A stretch of 9,938 bases of DNA from Prevotellaceae bacterium UBA2757 (lineage in GTDB: Bacteria; Bacteroidota; Bacteroidia; Bacteroidales; Bacteroidaceae), in contig DEJD01000056.1 of the NCBI GenBank assembly GCA_002353215.1, positions 46,843-56,780 of the forward strand, in the 5' to 3' direction. Shown piece after piece: positions 1 to 7,810 of this stretch. How positions within the stretch are numbered: position 1 is the first letter of the stretch; each line of letters opens with the position of its first letter. The notes under the pieces were generated by a model that ran no database searches, was not told the origin of the DNA, and saw only the letters and a program-made list of their open reading frames with translations. The translations under genes and the position numbers were made by a program.

Positions 1-1564
1 TTACCTCAAGTGCATACGGAAGTGTACGTTCTATGCCGTCAGGACCAATTACACGAACTCGAGTTATATTAAAGAACTTTCCGCGATTAAGCGTACGTAT
101 TACTTCCTTTTGTCGCTGACTGAAATCAGCACCTGCGCTCACCTCAGGTATCACATTACCCATATTATCGACAAATCGGGTTTCAAAACCAAGCACACGG
201 AATGGAATATCGAGCAGTCCGTCATCAATAGCAGCACCAATACCCTTAGCTGCCAGAATAGTCTGTTTACCCAAACGGCCACCTTTGAATCGGCTGGCAT
301 TACCATTAGCATCTGTATATTGGATATAAGCTGTAGGGTCAGGCAATTTACGCACATGGAAAGTAAACTTACCCATTTCCTGATGACGTCCTTCGTTCTC
401 CGCCGTTACTGTGAAGGTCACATCCTCACCCACTTTAGAAGGCACAGCAACATACTTACCGGGAGCCTGTTTTGTCAGACTTCCATTAGTCATCGTGAGA
501 TTAATCCTATTGGCTGAAACACCAGGCACACTGACACTAATAGGGTTCTGGAATCCGGCATAGAGCATATTCATCAGCGTAGCACTAACCGTTGCCGATG
601 GTTCCACAACTGTATAAGGTTGTGAGAATTCACGACGAATAGTTTCGCCATTACCATTCTTCATAACGATATAACCTTTCAGGTTAAATTCACCGGTACT
701 TCCACAAACTGTCTCGTAGCGTCCGTTTGAATTAGTCAGCAGAGTATTACCTATATAGATTTCAGGACGGGCAGTCGTATCTATGGCAGCCATCACAATG
801 TCAGCTGTGAATCGTCCTCCGCGAACCACCGTCTTAGAGCCTGGAATGACAAAGGCATTTACTTGGTTCACACGCACATCCTTTACGTCGATATTCTGAA
901 TCAGCTGATATAGAATTTCTCCTTCGGCATATTTCACGTCAGTCTGAAGTTTTGTGAGCAAAGTGACTGCAGCTATGACAGGTGTATTCTCAAACATATA
1001 CTCCTGCCAGTTCTTACCCATATTTACTGCCTTAGCAGGCACCTTTGTCGAAAGACTTCCGCTGATAATTCTTTTCTGCACAGTGTCGTTCAACATTTTC
1101 AAGATTCCCTCACGGAAGGTATCAATCGATTTCTTCAACTTACCTCCCTGACCGATACCCGGAGCCAGCATAACGTGAGTAGCTGCTTCCAGATTATCAC
1201 GTTTTCTGATATTATAAATGTCTGCATCATCGCCATCTGCCTCACGAACTATCTTCCACTTCAGAGCATCAGCAAGATTATAGAGGCTGTCACACATAGA
1301 GCGCACCTTCATCGCCTTCTTATACCATTGACGAACCTTCTCAGGATTCTGCTTCATAGCAGCTTCCATTTCTTTATATATAGCTTCATTACGCGAAGAT
1401 GAGTTGGCCTTCGATTGGTTCAGTCCCTCATCCACCAGAGAGAAACCCTTCAGCACATCGCTCGACACATTCATGGCAAGCATTGCCATGAGCACGACGT
1501 ACATCAGATTAATCATCTTCTGACGTGGCGTAATCTTCTTTTGTCCTTTATTTGTGGTAGCCAT
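1..1564 (-). CDS. porM: PorM/GldM, T9SS inner-membrane motor protein (3' end cut by window edge)
   Basis: PorM/GldM spans the inner membrane once and reaches across the periplasm. With PorL it forms the motor that passes proton-motive energy to the type IX secretion outer-membrane ring. The start is the ATG at 1564-1562, which overlaps the porL stop as TAATG and so suggests translational coupling. The N-terminus carries the family signature ITPRQKMINLMYVVLMAMLA at residues 11-30, which includes the single membrane helix (about 18-33). A helical periplasmic domain follows (about 40-220), then three beta-rich segments starting near residues 220, 320 and 408, matching the four-domain layout of PorM. 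The frame is open for 521 codons to the edge. Known PorM/GldM proteins are about 510-520 residues, so only a few residues are probably missing. The TAA at bases 3-1 is out of frame. porN (gldN) would be expected next, outside the window. Confidence 0.95.
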   Translation of the reverse strand, partial: MATTNKGQKKITPRQKMINLMYVVLMAMLAMNVSSDVLKGFSLVDEGLNQSKANSSSRNEAIYKEMEAAMKQNPEKVRQWYKKAMKVRSMCDSLYNLADALKWKIVREADGDDADIYNIRKRDNLEAATHVMLAPGIGQGGKLKKSIDTFREGILKMLNDTVQKRIISGSLSTKVPAKAVNMGKNWQEYMFENTPVIAAVTLLTKLQTDVKYAEGEILYQLIQNIDVKDVRVNQVNAFVIPGSKTVVRGGRFTADIVMAAIDTTARPEIYIGNTLLTNSNGRYETVCGSTGEFNLKGYIVMKNGNGETIRREFSQPYTVVEPSATVSATLMNMLYAGFQNPISVSVPGVSANRINLTMTNGSLTKQAPGKYVAVPSKVGEDVTFTVTAENEGRHQEMGKFTFHVRKLPDPTAYIQYTDANGNASRFKGGRLGKQTILAAKGIGAAIDDGLLDIPFRVLGFETRFVDNMGNVIPEVSAGADFSQRQKEVIRTLNRGKFFNITRVRVIGPDGIERTLPYALEV

Positions 1565-2460
1565 TATCCAAGTTTCATTTTCAGAGCCTCAACCATCTTG
1601 CCATATACATCGTTGAGTTCCTGCAGTTGCTTAGCCAGTTGTTTGGTCTGTTCGTTTACTTCGTCGATAGTAGCAGACTGAGTACCTACGCTGCGCAGTT
1701 GCATTTCGTAGAATCGGTTGATACCTGTAAGCGTACGGTTCATAGTCTCCATCTCCTCTGAATCGCGAGTGAGTCGCTTCGACTGTTCTGCCACCTGTTT
1801 CAGAGTTTCTGTCAGTTCCATGAGTTCCGATACATAGTTCTTCGTTGCTTCCTGCATCTCAGGAGTCATACCATAATACTGAGCAGAATTGAATACAGGA
1901 GCTGCAGATATGTTTTCAGCCAACTCGGCAGCATTGATAATCTTGACAGGAGTAGGTTCGGTCGAACCGGAGATAGTCACAGGCATAGGTTCCGAAGCAC
2001 CTTCGATAGTTACAGGTGTTGGCTTTGCAGGAGCAGAACCGCCTTCTGAACTTGCACTAGCATTACCGAGATTTGCAGCAGCACTGGCCAAAGCAGCGGC
2101 TGTACTCTCAGAAATACCAGCACCTCCACCGCCACTGATATTAATTGTGCCGCCGGCAGCTGTAGCACCAGCCAATGCCGACTCATCCACAAATATGGCA
2201 TTACGTGCCTCTTCTGCTGCGTTATCCACATCATCGCCAATAGCATTCTGATGTTCGAATCCTGCGAGGAAGAACACAACAACCTCAGTACCCATTCCGA
2301 GGAAAAGCATCAGGTCGGCACCCGTGATGTGTGTCAGTTTGAATAGGGCACCAAGGATTACGATTGAGGCACCCCATGAATATGCGAAGTTCAGGAAAGT
2401 CTGACCTTTCTGACTATCCATCCATTTCTGGATTCCTGTTAACTTATATTTCTTTGCCAT
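1564..2460 (-). CDS. porL: PorL/GldL, T9SS inner-membrane motor protein
   Basis: PorL/GldL is the second motor subunit of type IX secretion. It has two membrane helices at about residues 24-44 (FAYSWGASIVILGALFKLTH) and 48-67 (ADLMLFLGMGTEVVVFFLAG). Lys41 in the first helix and Glu59 in the second align with the GldL lysine and glutamate implicated in proton coupling. The cytoplasmic part has an Ala/Gly/Ser-rich region (about 95-186) holding three 11-residue repeats (147-179). A coiled-coil-like C-terminus (about 200-298) ends in the typical LNDVYGKMVEAL. Its 298 residues are close to PorL length (about 309) and longer than Flavobacterium GldL (about 215). It starts at ATG 2460, 51 bases after porK, and its stop overlaps the porM start by one base. 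Confidence 0.95.
   Translation of the reverse strand: MAKKYKLTGIQKWMDSQKGQTFLNFAYSWGASIVILGALFKLTHITGADLMLFLGMGTEVVVFFLAGFEHQNAIGDDVDNAAEEARNAIFVDESALAGATAAGGTINISGGGGAGISESTAAALASAAANLGNASASSEGGSAPAKPTPVTIEGASEPMPVTISGSTEPTPVKIINAAELAENISAAPVFNSAQYYGMTPEMQEATKNYVSELMELTETLKQVAEQSKRLTRDSEEMETMNRTLTGINRFYEMQLRSVGTQSATIDEVNEQTKQLAKQLQELNDVYGKMVEALKMKLG
1924..2022 (-). repeat. Three tandem 11-residue repeats inside porL
   Basis: Residues 147-179 of PorL are three in-frame units of exactly 11 residues: PTPVTIEGASE, PMPVTISGSTE and PTPVKIINAAE. The shared pattern is P-x-P-V-x-I-x-x-x-x-E. They occupy 99 bases (3 x 33) and sit between the Ala/Gly-rich linker and the C-terminal helical region. The units have diverged, which points to an old duplication rather than a recent slippage event. 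Confidence 0.85.
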
Positions 2461-2511
2461 ACTATTATCTTTATCTAAAGTCGTGTACTAATTGATTTTT
2501 TCTATACAGTA

Positions 2512-3975
2512 TTACTTACGTTTGCTACGTTTTGCGCTCTTTGTAGCCTTAACCCTGCCGGCAGTTCCCACCTGAGTACGCACGCATCGGAAACCGATAA
2601 ACGAACGACCGACATTCTGGTATTCACTTGTACGCCAAGCCGACTTGATGAAACTCTCCGGGTCTTTCCACGAACCACCTCGCACACTCTTCTTCTTCAG
2701 CGCATAAGGGTCTTCCTTGGCTGCGTTATAAGTCAGAGTCGGGTTCATATCACTCATCGACAGCACCCCAGCTTCTGTATATACGGTAGAAGTCCATTCA
2801 GCCACATTGCCGGCCATATCATAAAGGCCGTTTGAATTAGCACTGTAAATACCTGTACGTGATGTAATAAGGTTTCCGTCCTTAGTGTAATTACCACGAT
2901 CCGGCTTGAAGTTTGCATAGTAACAACCGTCTTCACTGGCTACTCCGTTCTGTTCCCATGGCAATTCGTTTCCGTCCTTTCCGCGTGCAGCAAATTCCCA
3001 TTCTGCCTCGGTAGGCAGACGATAACGCTGTATATACTTGGCATCATTACCGAGTCCGCGCAAAAGGAAGTCCGTACGCCAGTTACAGAAAGCATTTGCC
3101 TGTTCCCAATTCACTCCCACAACAGGATATTCATTATAATTAGGGTGTGAGAAGTACAGACGCATATATGTTTGGTTCTCCGCATTCTGGAAATCATTCA
3201 CCCAACAAGTCGTATCAGGATAAATATTAATAATGTATGTATTCACGAAGTCCCACATCGACGACAGCGGACGAGTGATGGTCTCACGGTGAATCACACC
3301 TGCATCATCAATATATGCAGTATCTTTCGAAATGATAATCTCCTCATCTGGATTTACAGTGATATCTGTATCCAGATTACGTTCTTCCGGATTCAGACGA
3401 TACTTACGCTGAGCAGCCATAGCATAGTCAAACACCTCGTAACGGTAATTCATCTGTGAAGCATCAAGCATCTTCTCGCCTGTTATAGGATGAGTAGTAT
3501 ATACACTTTCAATGGCGCGTTCCTGATCCTCGTCTGGTTTGGCCGGAATACGCTTATTCCAATTCAGGTGTGGAGTCACAGGATCACCATTTTTGTCTTC
3601 CTCAATCTTATACGATTCGTCACCACCATATGCAGGGTCAGCCAAACGTTCACGGATAATGGAGTCACGTACCCAGAACACAAACTGGCGATACATGCTG
3701 TTAGTGACCTCTTTCTCATCCATCCAGAAAGCATCCACAGAGATATCTCTCGAAGGCATGCTCTTACCCCACAGACTATCAGTCTTCTCCGAACCCATCT
3801 TCAGTGAACCGCGTTTCACCAGCACCATACCATAAGGCGATGGTTCAGCAAACGACGTGCCGCCTACACCGGTCACTTCACCACCATTGGCTGAAGCTCC
3901 CTTCTTTGATGAAAAGCAAGCAGTCATACCGACCGCCATTGCAGTTATCAATATAAAACCAAATAATTTCTTCAT
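2512..3975 (-). CDS. porK: PorK/GldK, T9SS ring lipoprotein with inactive FGE-like fold
   Basis: PorK/GldK is an outer-membrane lipoprotein that, with PorN, builds the large periplasmic ring of type IX secretion. The ATG at 3975 gives 487 residues and a lipoprotein signal (MKKLFGFILITAMAVGMTAC, acylated Cys20). A TTG seven codons upstream (3996) would lengthen the signal peptide and lies inside a repeat array, so I prefer the ATG. The protein has the formylglycine-generating-enzyme/sulfatase-modifying fold in two parts, about 49-108 (GMVLVKRGSLKMGSE) and about 278-466 (YRLPTEAEWEFAARG, LYDMAGNVAEW, GFRCVR), with a long insert between. Where true enzymes have GGSYMCHRSYC, this one has GGSWKDPESFI, so both catalytic cysteines are replaced (Asp438, Ile443). 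That supports a structural role. The C-terminus is strongly basic (VKATKSAKRSKRK). It follows porP by 67 bases. Confidence 0.95.
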   Translation of the reverse strand: MKKLFGFILITAMAVGMTACFSSKKGASANGGEVTGVGGTSFAEPSPYGMVLVKRGSLKMGSEKTDSLWGKSMPSRDISVDAFWMDEKEVTNSMYRQFVFWVRDSIIRERLADPAYGGDESYKIEEDKNGDPVTPHLNWNKRIPAKPDEDQERAIESVYTTHPITGEKMLDASQMNYRYEVFDYAMAAQRKYRLNPEERNLDTDITVNPDEEIIISKDTAYIDDAGVIHRETITRPLSSMWDFVNTYIINIYPDTTCWVNDFQNAENQTYMRLYFSHPNYNEYPVVGVNWEQANAFCNWRTDFLLRGLGNDAKYIQRYRLPTEAEWEFAARGKDGNELPWEQNGVASEDGCYYANFKPDRGNYTKDGNLITSRTGIYSANSNGLYDMAGNVAEWTSTVYTEAGVLSMSDMNPTLTYNAAKEDPYALKKKSVRGGSWKDPESFIKSAWRTSEYQNVGRSFIGFRCVRTQVGTAGRVKATKSAKRSKRK

Positions 3976-3985
3976 ATCTATATTA

Positions 3986-4041
3986 TCAATTTTCAATTTT
4001 CAACTCTAAACTTGTCAATTATGAATTATGCATTATGAATT
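3986..4041 (-). repeat. Heptamer array between porP and porK (8 units)
   Basis: These 56 bases divide into exactly eight AT-rich heptamers. On the + strand, the units at 3986 and 3993 are both TCAATTT, those at 4021 and 4035 are both ATGAATT, and the others are variants such as TAAACTT and GTCAATT. The array begins one base after the porP stop and fills nearly all of the gap to porK. It shares the 12-mer AACTCTAAACTT (4002-4013) with the array downstream of uxuA (9397-9408). Confidence 0.8.
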
Positions 4042-4042
4042 C

Positions 4043-4984
4043 CTACAGCCATCTTACACTCTTATGGGCATTCCTGCCTTTCTTGAACAGGTCGAGATCC
4101 ACCTGATAGTTCACCACCACCTCGTGCGCACCGTTCTTTGCTCCTACTCCCGAGGTGTACATCTGATATGAGTACCCAAGACGAATTCCGTGGAAACTGC
4201 CCCCGATGAGGAATGTGGTTGAAATCGACGGACTGTAACCAAATCCAGCATACAGCACTTTTCCGTCGTAATCCATACAGAATTTGCATTGTATATCCTC
4301 TCTCCACGACTGCATATCGGTCTGCACTAAGAAAGAAGGTGCCAAAGAAAATAACGTATTTTTTATTTTAATATTGCATCCACCCATCAAATAATAAGCT
4401 CTCGGAATGGAAACTTCGTTTTTCTCACCCATCGTAATCGTCGGAGCGAGCAAGTGCTGACTCGACACTCCGATGAAATATTTCGGGTGATAGAAATACA
4501 GACCTGCACCCATATCGAATCTATTACCCGACACTGTTGATGAAGGAAATGCAGGGTCGTTATCATCGATCAGTTCTACATCCGACGGATTTATGCTCTC
4601 ACTAAGCATAGCACCCTGAAAACCTATAGCCAGTCTGGTTTTCTTTCCCAGTTTGAAGTTGAATGCATACTGCAGTCCTATCTTAGTAGTTGAAAACATA
4701 CCTATCTTATCAGTCATAAAACTTAATCCTGCTCCATGACGCGGAGTAAGGAAATAGATAGGAGCATCAGCTGCTACGAATACTGTAGTTGGAGCACCCT
4801 TATATCCTACCATCTGAGCCGAGAAGGTACCTGCAACATTCAACAGTCCGTCAGTACCCGACACTGCAGGGTTATAAAACGACTTAAGGGTTGTGTAGTC
4901 CGAAAACTGCACATCCCACTGAGCCTTAACAGATGCAGCACTCAGTATAAGCACCGCAAGTATGTTCCAAGTTTTTAGACGCAT
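4043..4984 (-). CDS. porP: PorP/SprF family outer-membrane protein of type IX secretion
   Basis: PorP/SprF proteins are outer-membrane beta-barrels that link the T9SS to the cell surface, and SprF-type members help export particular adhesins. This 313-residue protein has a signal peptide (about 1-21, cleavage after VKA) and then the family's early signature QWDVQFSDYTTLKSFYNPA (residues 22-40). Many alternating aromatic and hydrophobic strands follow, as expected for a barrel. The start is ATG 4984. It is the first gene after an intrinsic terminator and lies directly upstream of porK-porL-porM, the usual order in Bacteroidota. That context makes it the system's own PorP rather than one of the scattered SprF paralogues. 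I found no convincing TTTG/TAnnTTTG promoter in the 56 bases between terminator and start. Confidence 0.93.
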   Translation of the reverse strand: MRLKTWNILAVLILSAASVKAQWDVQFSDYTTLKSFYNPAVSGTDGLLNVAGTFSAQMVGYKGAPTTVFVAADAPIYFLTPRHGAGLSFMTDKIGMFSTTKIGLQYAFNFKLGKKTRLAIGFQGAMLSESINPSDVELIDDNDPAFPSSTVSGNRFDMGAGLYFYHPKYFIGVSSQHLLAPTITMGEKNEVSIPRAYYLMGGCNIKIKNTLFSLAPSFLVQTDMQSWREDIQCKFCMDYDGKVLYAGFGYSPSISTTFLIGGSFHGIRLGYSYQMYTSGVGAKNGAHEVVVNYQVDLDLFKKGRNAHKSVRWL

Positions 4985-5031
4985 ACATTATCTAAAAACT
5001 ATAAAAAATGCAAAATATTGTGTTGTCAGGC

Positions 5032-5064
5032 AAAAAAAATGGTGGAGATTAGAATTCTCCACCA
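5032..5064 (-). terminator. Intrinsic terminator overlapping the end of the Spy-like gene
   Basis: Read on the minus strand, TGGTGGAGA (5064-5056) pairs perfectly with TCTCCACCA (5048-5040) around a 7-base loop, followed at once by eight T residues (5039-5032). The stop codon TAA (5051-5049) lies in the loop, and the last sense codons, encoding the Gly-Gly-rich tail, form one arm. It separates the Spy-like gene from the porP operon. Confidence 0.88.
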
Positions 5065-5564
5065 AAACCGCCATTTCCGCCTTGGCGACCTCCACCAAAT
5101 CCGCCGTTGCCGCGCTGTCTGCCTTGACCTTGTCTGCGCTGGCCCTGTCCGAATCCGCTACGCTGCGGAACAAACACTTTAACAGCCTGTGACGGAGTCA
5201 GTATTCCAATGAATTTTGTGTAGTACTCCTTATCCACCTTCAGCTGAGCCTCTTGAGTTTGGAAATACTTCTGCACAAGGTCTGTAGCCTGAGCATCTGT
5301 CAGATTATTCATGTCTGGACGAGCCTCTTCTTCCCCTTTCGGATTCGCAGCATTCTGACGAGCCGTCTGATAATCGAGGTAAAGTACCTTGAAAGTCTCT
5401 GCCTTCTCATCCGAGAGACCCAACTCCTTCACCAAGCGTTCCGACTGACGCTGAATCATCTCAGCTCGATTCATTCTCTGACGTCTTCCATTGTTCTCAT
5501 CCTGTGCACTTGCACTTAATACACACATCATTGCAATAACTGCAAAAAAAACTCTTGTTTTCAT
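5049..5564 (-). CDS. Secreted Spy/CpxP-like protein with Gly/Arg/Gln-rich tail
   Basis: This is a small secreted protein of 171 residues. The ATG at 5564 opens a clean signal peptide (MKTRVFFAVIAMMCVLSASA, cleavage before Gln21). An ATG three codons upstream (5573) is also possible. The mature part is helical and charged, with two LTxxQ motifs, LTDAQ (88-92) and LTPSQ (122-126), and an LGLSDEK segment, as in the periplasmic Spy/CpxP group. Spy and CpxP act as chaperones or stress sensors, but a specific role here is not shown. Residues 135-171 are low complexity, rich in Gly, Arg and Gln, with RGNGGFGGGRQGG-like runs ending in GGEF. The frame stays open upstream to 5645, but that extension would place residues before the signal peptide. 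The gene has its own terminator and is 207 bases from priA, so it is probably a separate unit. Confidence 0.75.
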   Translation of the reverse strand: MKTRVFFAVIAMMCVLSASAQDENNGRRQRMNRAEMIQRQSERLVKELGLSDEKAETFKVLYLDYQTARQNAANPKGEEEARPDMNNLTDAQATDLVQKYFQTQEAQLKVDKEYYTKFIGILTPSQAVKVFVPQRSGFGQGQRRQGQGRQRGNGGFGGGRQGGNGGFGGEF

Positions 5565-5608
5565 AACTATCATTGTTTTTAAAGTTTCATGTTTTAAGCC
5601 ACTGCATT

Positions 5609-5631
5609 TTTCGAGATATCGCATGTCGAAA
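5609..5631. promoter_or_regulatory. Inverted repeat upstream of the Spy-like gene, possible operator
   Basis: TTTCGA (5609-5614) and TCGAAA (5626-5631) form perfect 6-base arms around 11 bases, ending 45 bases upstream of the ATG at 5564. A second short inverted repeat, TTTAAC/GTTAAA, lies at 5675-5695. Both sit in the only non-repeat part of the gap (5565-5706), where the promoter should be. I could not find a TAnnTTTG box there. The regulatory role is a guess from position. Confidence 0.25.
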
Positions 5632-5706
5632 TACCGAGGCTGCACATCTTTATGACTAACAACAATCCCGAAGGTTTAACTCGCTTAATGTTAAAAAATG
5701 AAAACG

Positions 5707-5762
5707 ACAATTTTTCATTCCTAATTCTCAATTCTTCATTTTTCATTCTTAATTCTTCATTC
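5707..5762 (-). repeat. Heptamer array downstream of priA (8 units)
   Basis: These 56 bases split into eight AT-rich heptamers. On the + strand, TTCATTC occurs at 5714, 5742 and 5756, and close variants such as TCAATTC (5728) and TTAATTC (5749) fill the rest. The array begins 9 bases beyond the priA stop in the direction of transcription. Confidence 0.8.
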
Positions 5763-5771
5763 TCATTTGTC

Positions 5772-7790
5772 TCACGCCGGATCCACATCAAAATAGATAT
5801 TGATATTTCGGCAAACAGGTTGAGCCATTACTCGCATTTTTTCATCATTCAGCGCCTGACGCACCTTTTCTGTTGACAAAGTCGGTTCCACCTTCAGCAT
5901 AATCTTTCGTATGTGCAAAGACTGAATCCTGCCCACTGGAGGACAATCCGGTCCCAGCACACTCTCTCCGAACACACCTCTCAGGTGTTCAGCCATCTCT
6001 ATTGCTATATGTTCCAACAGTTCATTATCTCGATGGCGCAGATAGATATAAATCAGACGTTGAAATGGCGGATAATTAAAATCCCTCCTCTCCACCATCT
6101 GTTGGTAGTACATACCCCAGTAATCATTCTTTGCTATTTGTCTTATTATGTCCGCATCCCCGTTCTTTGTTTGCAGAATCACCTTACCGGCCTCGTGTTT
6201 TCTTCCTGCTCTGCCAGCTACCTGCGAGAGAGTCTGAAAACTCCGTTCATAACTGCGGAAGTCCGGTTGGTTGAGCATCGTGTCAGCATTGAGTACCCCT
6301 ACTACAGACACATCCGAAAAGTCCAGTCCCTTCGTCACCATCTGCGTACCTATGAGTATATCAGCCTCACGATTCGAAAAAGCACCTATTATCTGTTCAT
6401 ACTGATTCTTCGTCTTTGCCGTATCCAAGTCCATCCTAAGGGTCTTAGCCTCAGGAAAAATCACATGTATCTGGTCTTCCACCTTTTCCGTACCCAAACC
6501 CACATCTGTGAAATCCGTCTCCTCGCAGTTCGGACATTTCGTTGGCGGTCTGGTTGCATATCCGCAATAGTGGCAAGTCATCATTTTGGTTTTCTTGTGG
6601 TAAGTCAGACTCACATCACAGTGCGGACATCTTGGCACCCATCCGCATTGCTTACATTCGATAAACGAACTGTACCCCCTGCGGTTCTGGAAGAGTATCA
6701 CCTGCTGATGCTTCTCCAGTGCATCATGCATAGCATCCACAAGCACACTGCTGAAGGCGCCATTCATCAATTTACGTTTCCTTTGTTCTTTTATGTCAAC
6801 CACAGTGACGCTGGGCAACTGCAGTCCCAAGTACCTCTGGGTCAGCTGCACATACCCATACCTCCCCTTCTTGGCATAGTGGTACGACTCAAACGAGGGT
6901 GTCGCCGTACCCAGCAAAGTTTTCGCACCACACATCTTGGCAAGCATCAGTGCCGCATTGCGGGCATGATACCTCGGAGCAGGTTCCTGCTGCTTATAAC
7001 TGCCGTCATGTTCCTCGTCCACAATAATAAGTCCTAAGTTCTGAAACGGCAGGAACACACTCGAACGCACGCCGAGAATCAGCTTATACGGATTGGCTGA
7101 CGTTTGTCGTTGGTACACCTCAAACCTCACCTTATCAGAGAACTTAGAATGATAAACCCCCATTTCATCGCCAAAAACGCGTTGCAGACGTTCTGTGATT
7201 TGTGTGGTTAAAGCTATCTCGGGCAACAAGTACAACACCTGTTTGCCCTCCATCATATATTTATATATCAGATGAATGTAAATCTCTGTCTTTCCGCTCG
7301 ACGTCACTCCATGCAACAGGGTGATATCCTTACTCTCGAACGACTCGCAGATAGCATCCATCGCACCCTTCTGTGCTTCTGTCAGTCCCTTGTATTGCAG
7401 AGCCGCCCCAGCCTCACCGAGTTGTCCTTTGTATATATCCTCAACAGTCTTGTAGCTACGTTTCAATGCCCTCTTCATACCACCTGGCAGAGCCGCCTTG
7501 AACACATCACCCAACGGACACATATAGTAATTGGCTATCCACTGCCAAAACTTAAACTGCTGTTCACTGACTACGGGTTCGCTGTCAAGCAATTCCTGAA
7601 TCTCCTTCACCTCCACACCCTGCGGACATTGTCCATGCACGCGCAGCACGACCCCCACATAAGTTTTGCTCTTGCCTAAGGGCACAATAACCCGACAGCC
7701 TCGCATAATCTGTCCCCGCATCTGTTGCGGAATAGAGTATGTGAAGCTGTCAAAGGGTACGGGGACTAATATATCTGCGTAATCTTTCAC
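5772..7790 (-). CDS. priA: PriA, primosomal replication-restart helicase (short form)
   Basis: PriA is the 3'-5' DNA helicase that recognises abandoned replication forks and starts reloading of the replicative helicase. The N-terminal DNA-binding domain (about 1-105) opens with VKDYADILVPVPF. Helicase motifs follow: Walker A GVTSSGKTE (161-169, Lys167), DEEH (258-261), GTATPS (294-299) and QVAGRAGR (523-530). All eight zinc-binding cysteines are present (379, 382, 388, 391, 406, 409, 419, 422). The start is GTG at 7790, because the alignment begins there and no in-frame ATG lies upstream. At 672 residues it is shorter than E. coli PriA (732). Only about 30 residues separate the DNA-binding domain from the helicase, leaving no room for the usual winged-helix domain. 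No frameshift is evident. It begins 20 bases after the beta-barrel gene and is probably co-transcribed with it. Confidence 0.96.
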   Translation of the reverse strand: MKDYADILVPVPFDSFTYSIPQQMRGQIMRGCRVIVPLGKSKTYVGVVLRVHGQCPQGVEVKEIQELLDSEPVVSEQQFKFWQWIANYYMCPLGDVFKAALPGGMKRALKRSYKTVEDIYKGQLGEAGAALQYKGLTEAQKGAMDAICESFESKDITLLHGVTSSGKTEIYIHLIYKYMMEGKQVLYLLPEIALTTQITERLQRVFGDEMGVYHSKFSDKVRFEVYQRQTSANPYKLILGVRSSVFLPFQNLGLIIVDEEHDGSYKQQEPAPRYHARNAALMLAKMCGAKTLLGTATPSFESYHYAKKGRYGYVQLTQRYLGLQLPSVTVVDIKEQRKRKLMNGAFSSVLVDAMHDALEKHQQVILFQNRRGYSSFIECKQCGWVPRCPHCDVSLTYHKKTKMMTCHYCGYATRPPTKCPNCEETDFTDVGLGTEKVEDQIHVIFPEAKTLRMDLDTAKTKNQYEQIIGAFSNREADILIGTQMVTKGLDFSDVSVVGVLNADTMLNQPDFRSYERSFQTLSQVAGRAGRKHEAGKVILQTKNGDADIIRQIAKNDYWGMYYQQMVERRDFNYPPFQRLIYIYLRHRDNELLEHIAIEMAEHLRGVFGESVLGPDCPPVGRIQSLHIRKIMLKVEPTLSTEKVRQALNDEKMRVMAQPVCRNINIYFDVDPA

Positions 7791-7810
7791 CCGTAAGGAT
7801 TTATATCTGT

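Noticed and set aside
1..3. TAA at the left edge as the porM stop
   Set aside because: Counting from the ATG at 1564, codons begin at 7 (GAG) and 4 (GTA), so this TAA is out of frame and the gene continues off the edge.
1889..2251. A 120-codon Ala/Pro-rich frame on the + strand opposite porL
   Set aside because: It is produced by the complement of the Ala/Gly-rich linker of PorL; there is no independent support.
3976..3996. TTG at 3996 as the porK start
   Set aside because: It adds seven polar residues before a normal lipoprotein signal and lies within the heptamer array. The ATG at 3975 gives a standard signal peptide.
3986..4041. Heptamer arrays as CRISPR or transposon ends
   Set aside because: There are no unique spacers between repeats, no terminal inverted repeats and no transposase or cas gene nearby.
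5565..5645. N-terminal extension of the Spy-like protein to 5645
   Set aside because: The extension would bury the signal peptide inside the protein and overlaps the probable promoter region.
5913..7037. A 374-codon open frame on the + strand opposite priA
   Set aside because: It is antisense to a fully conserved PriA with all motifs. Its protein has no recognisable domain and is a reading-frame shadow.
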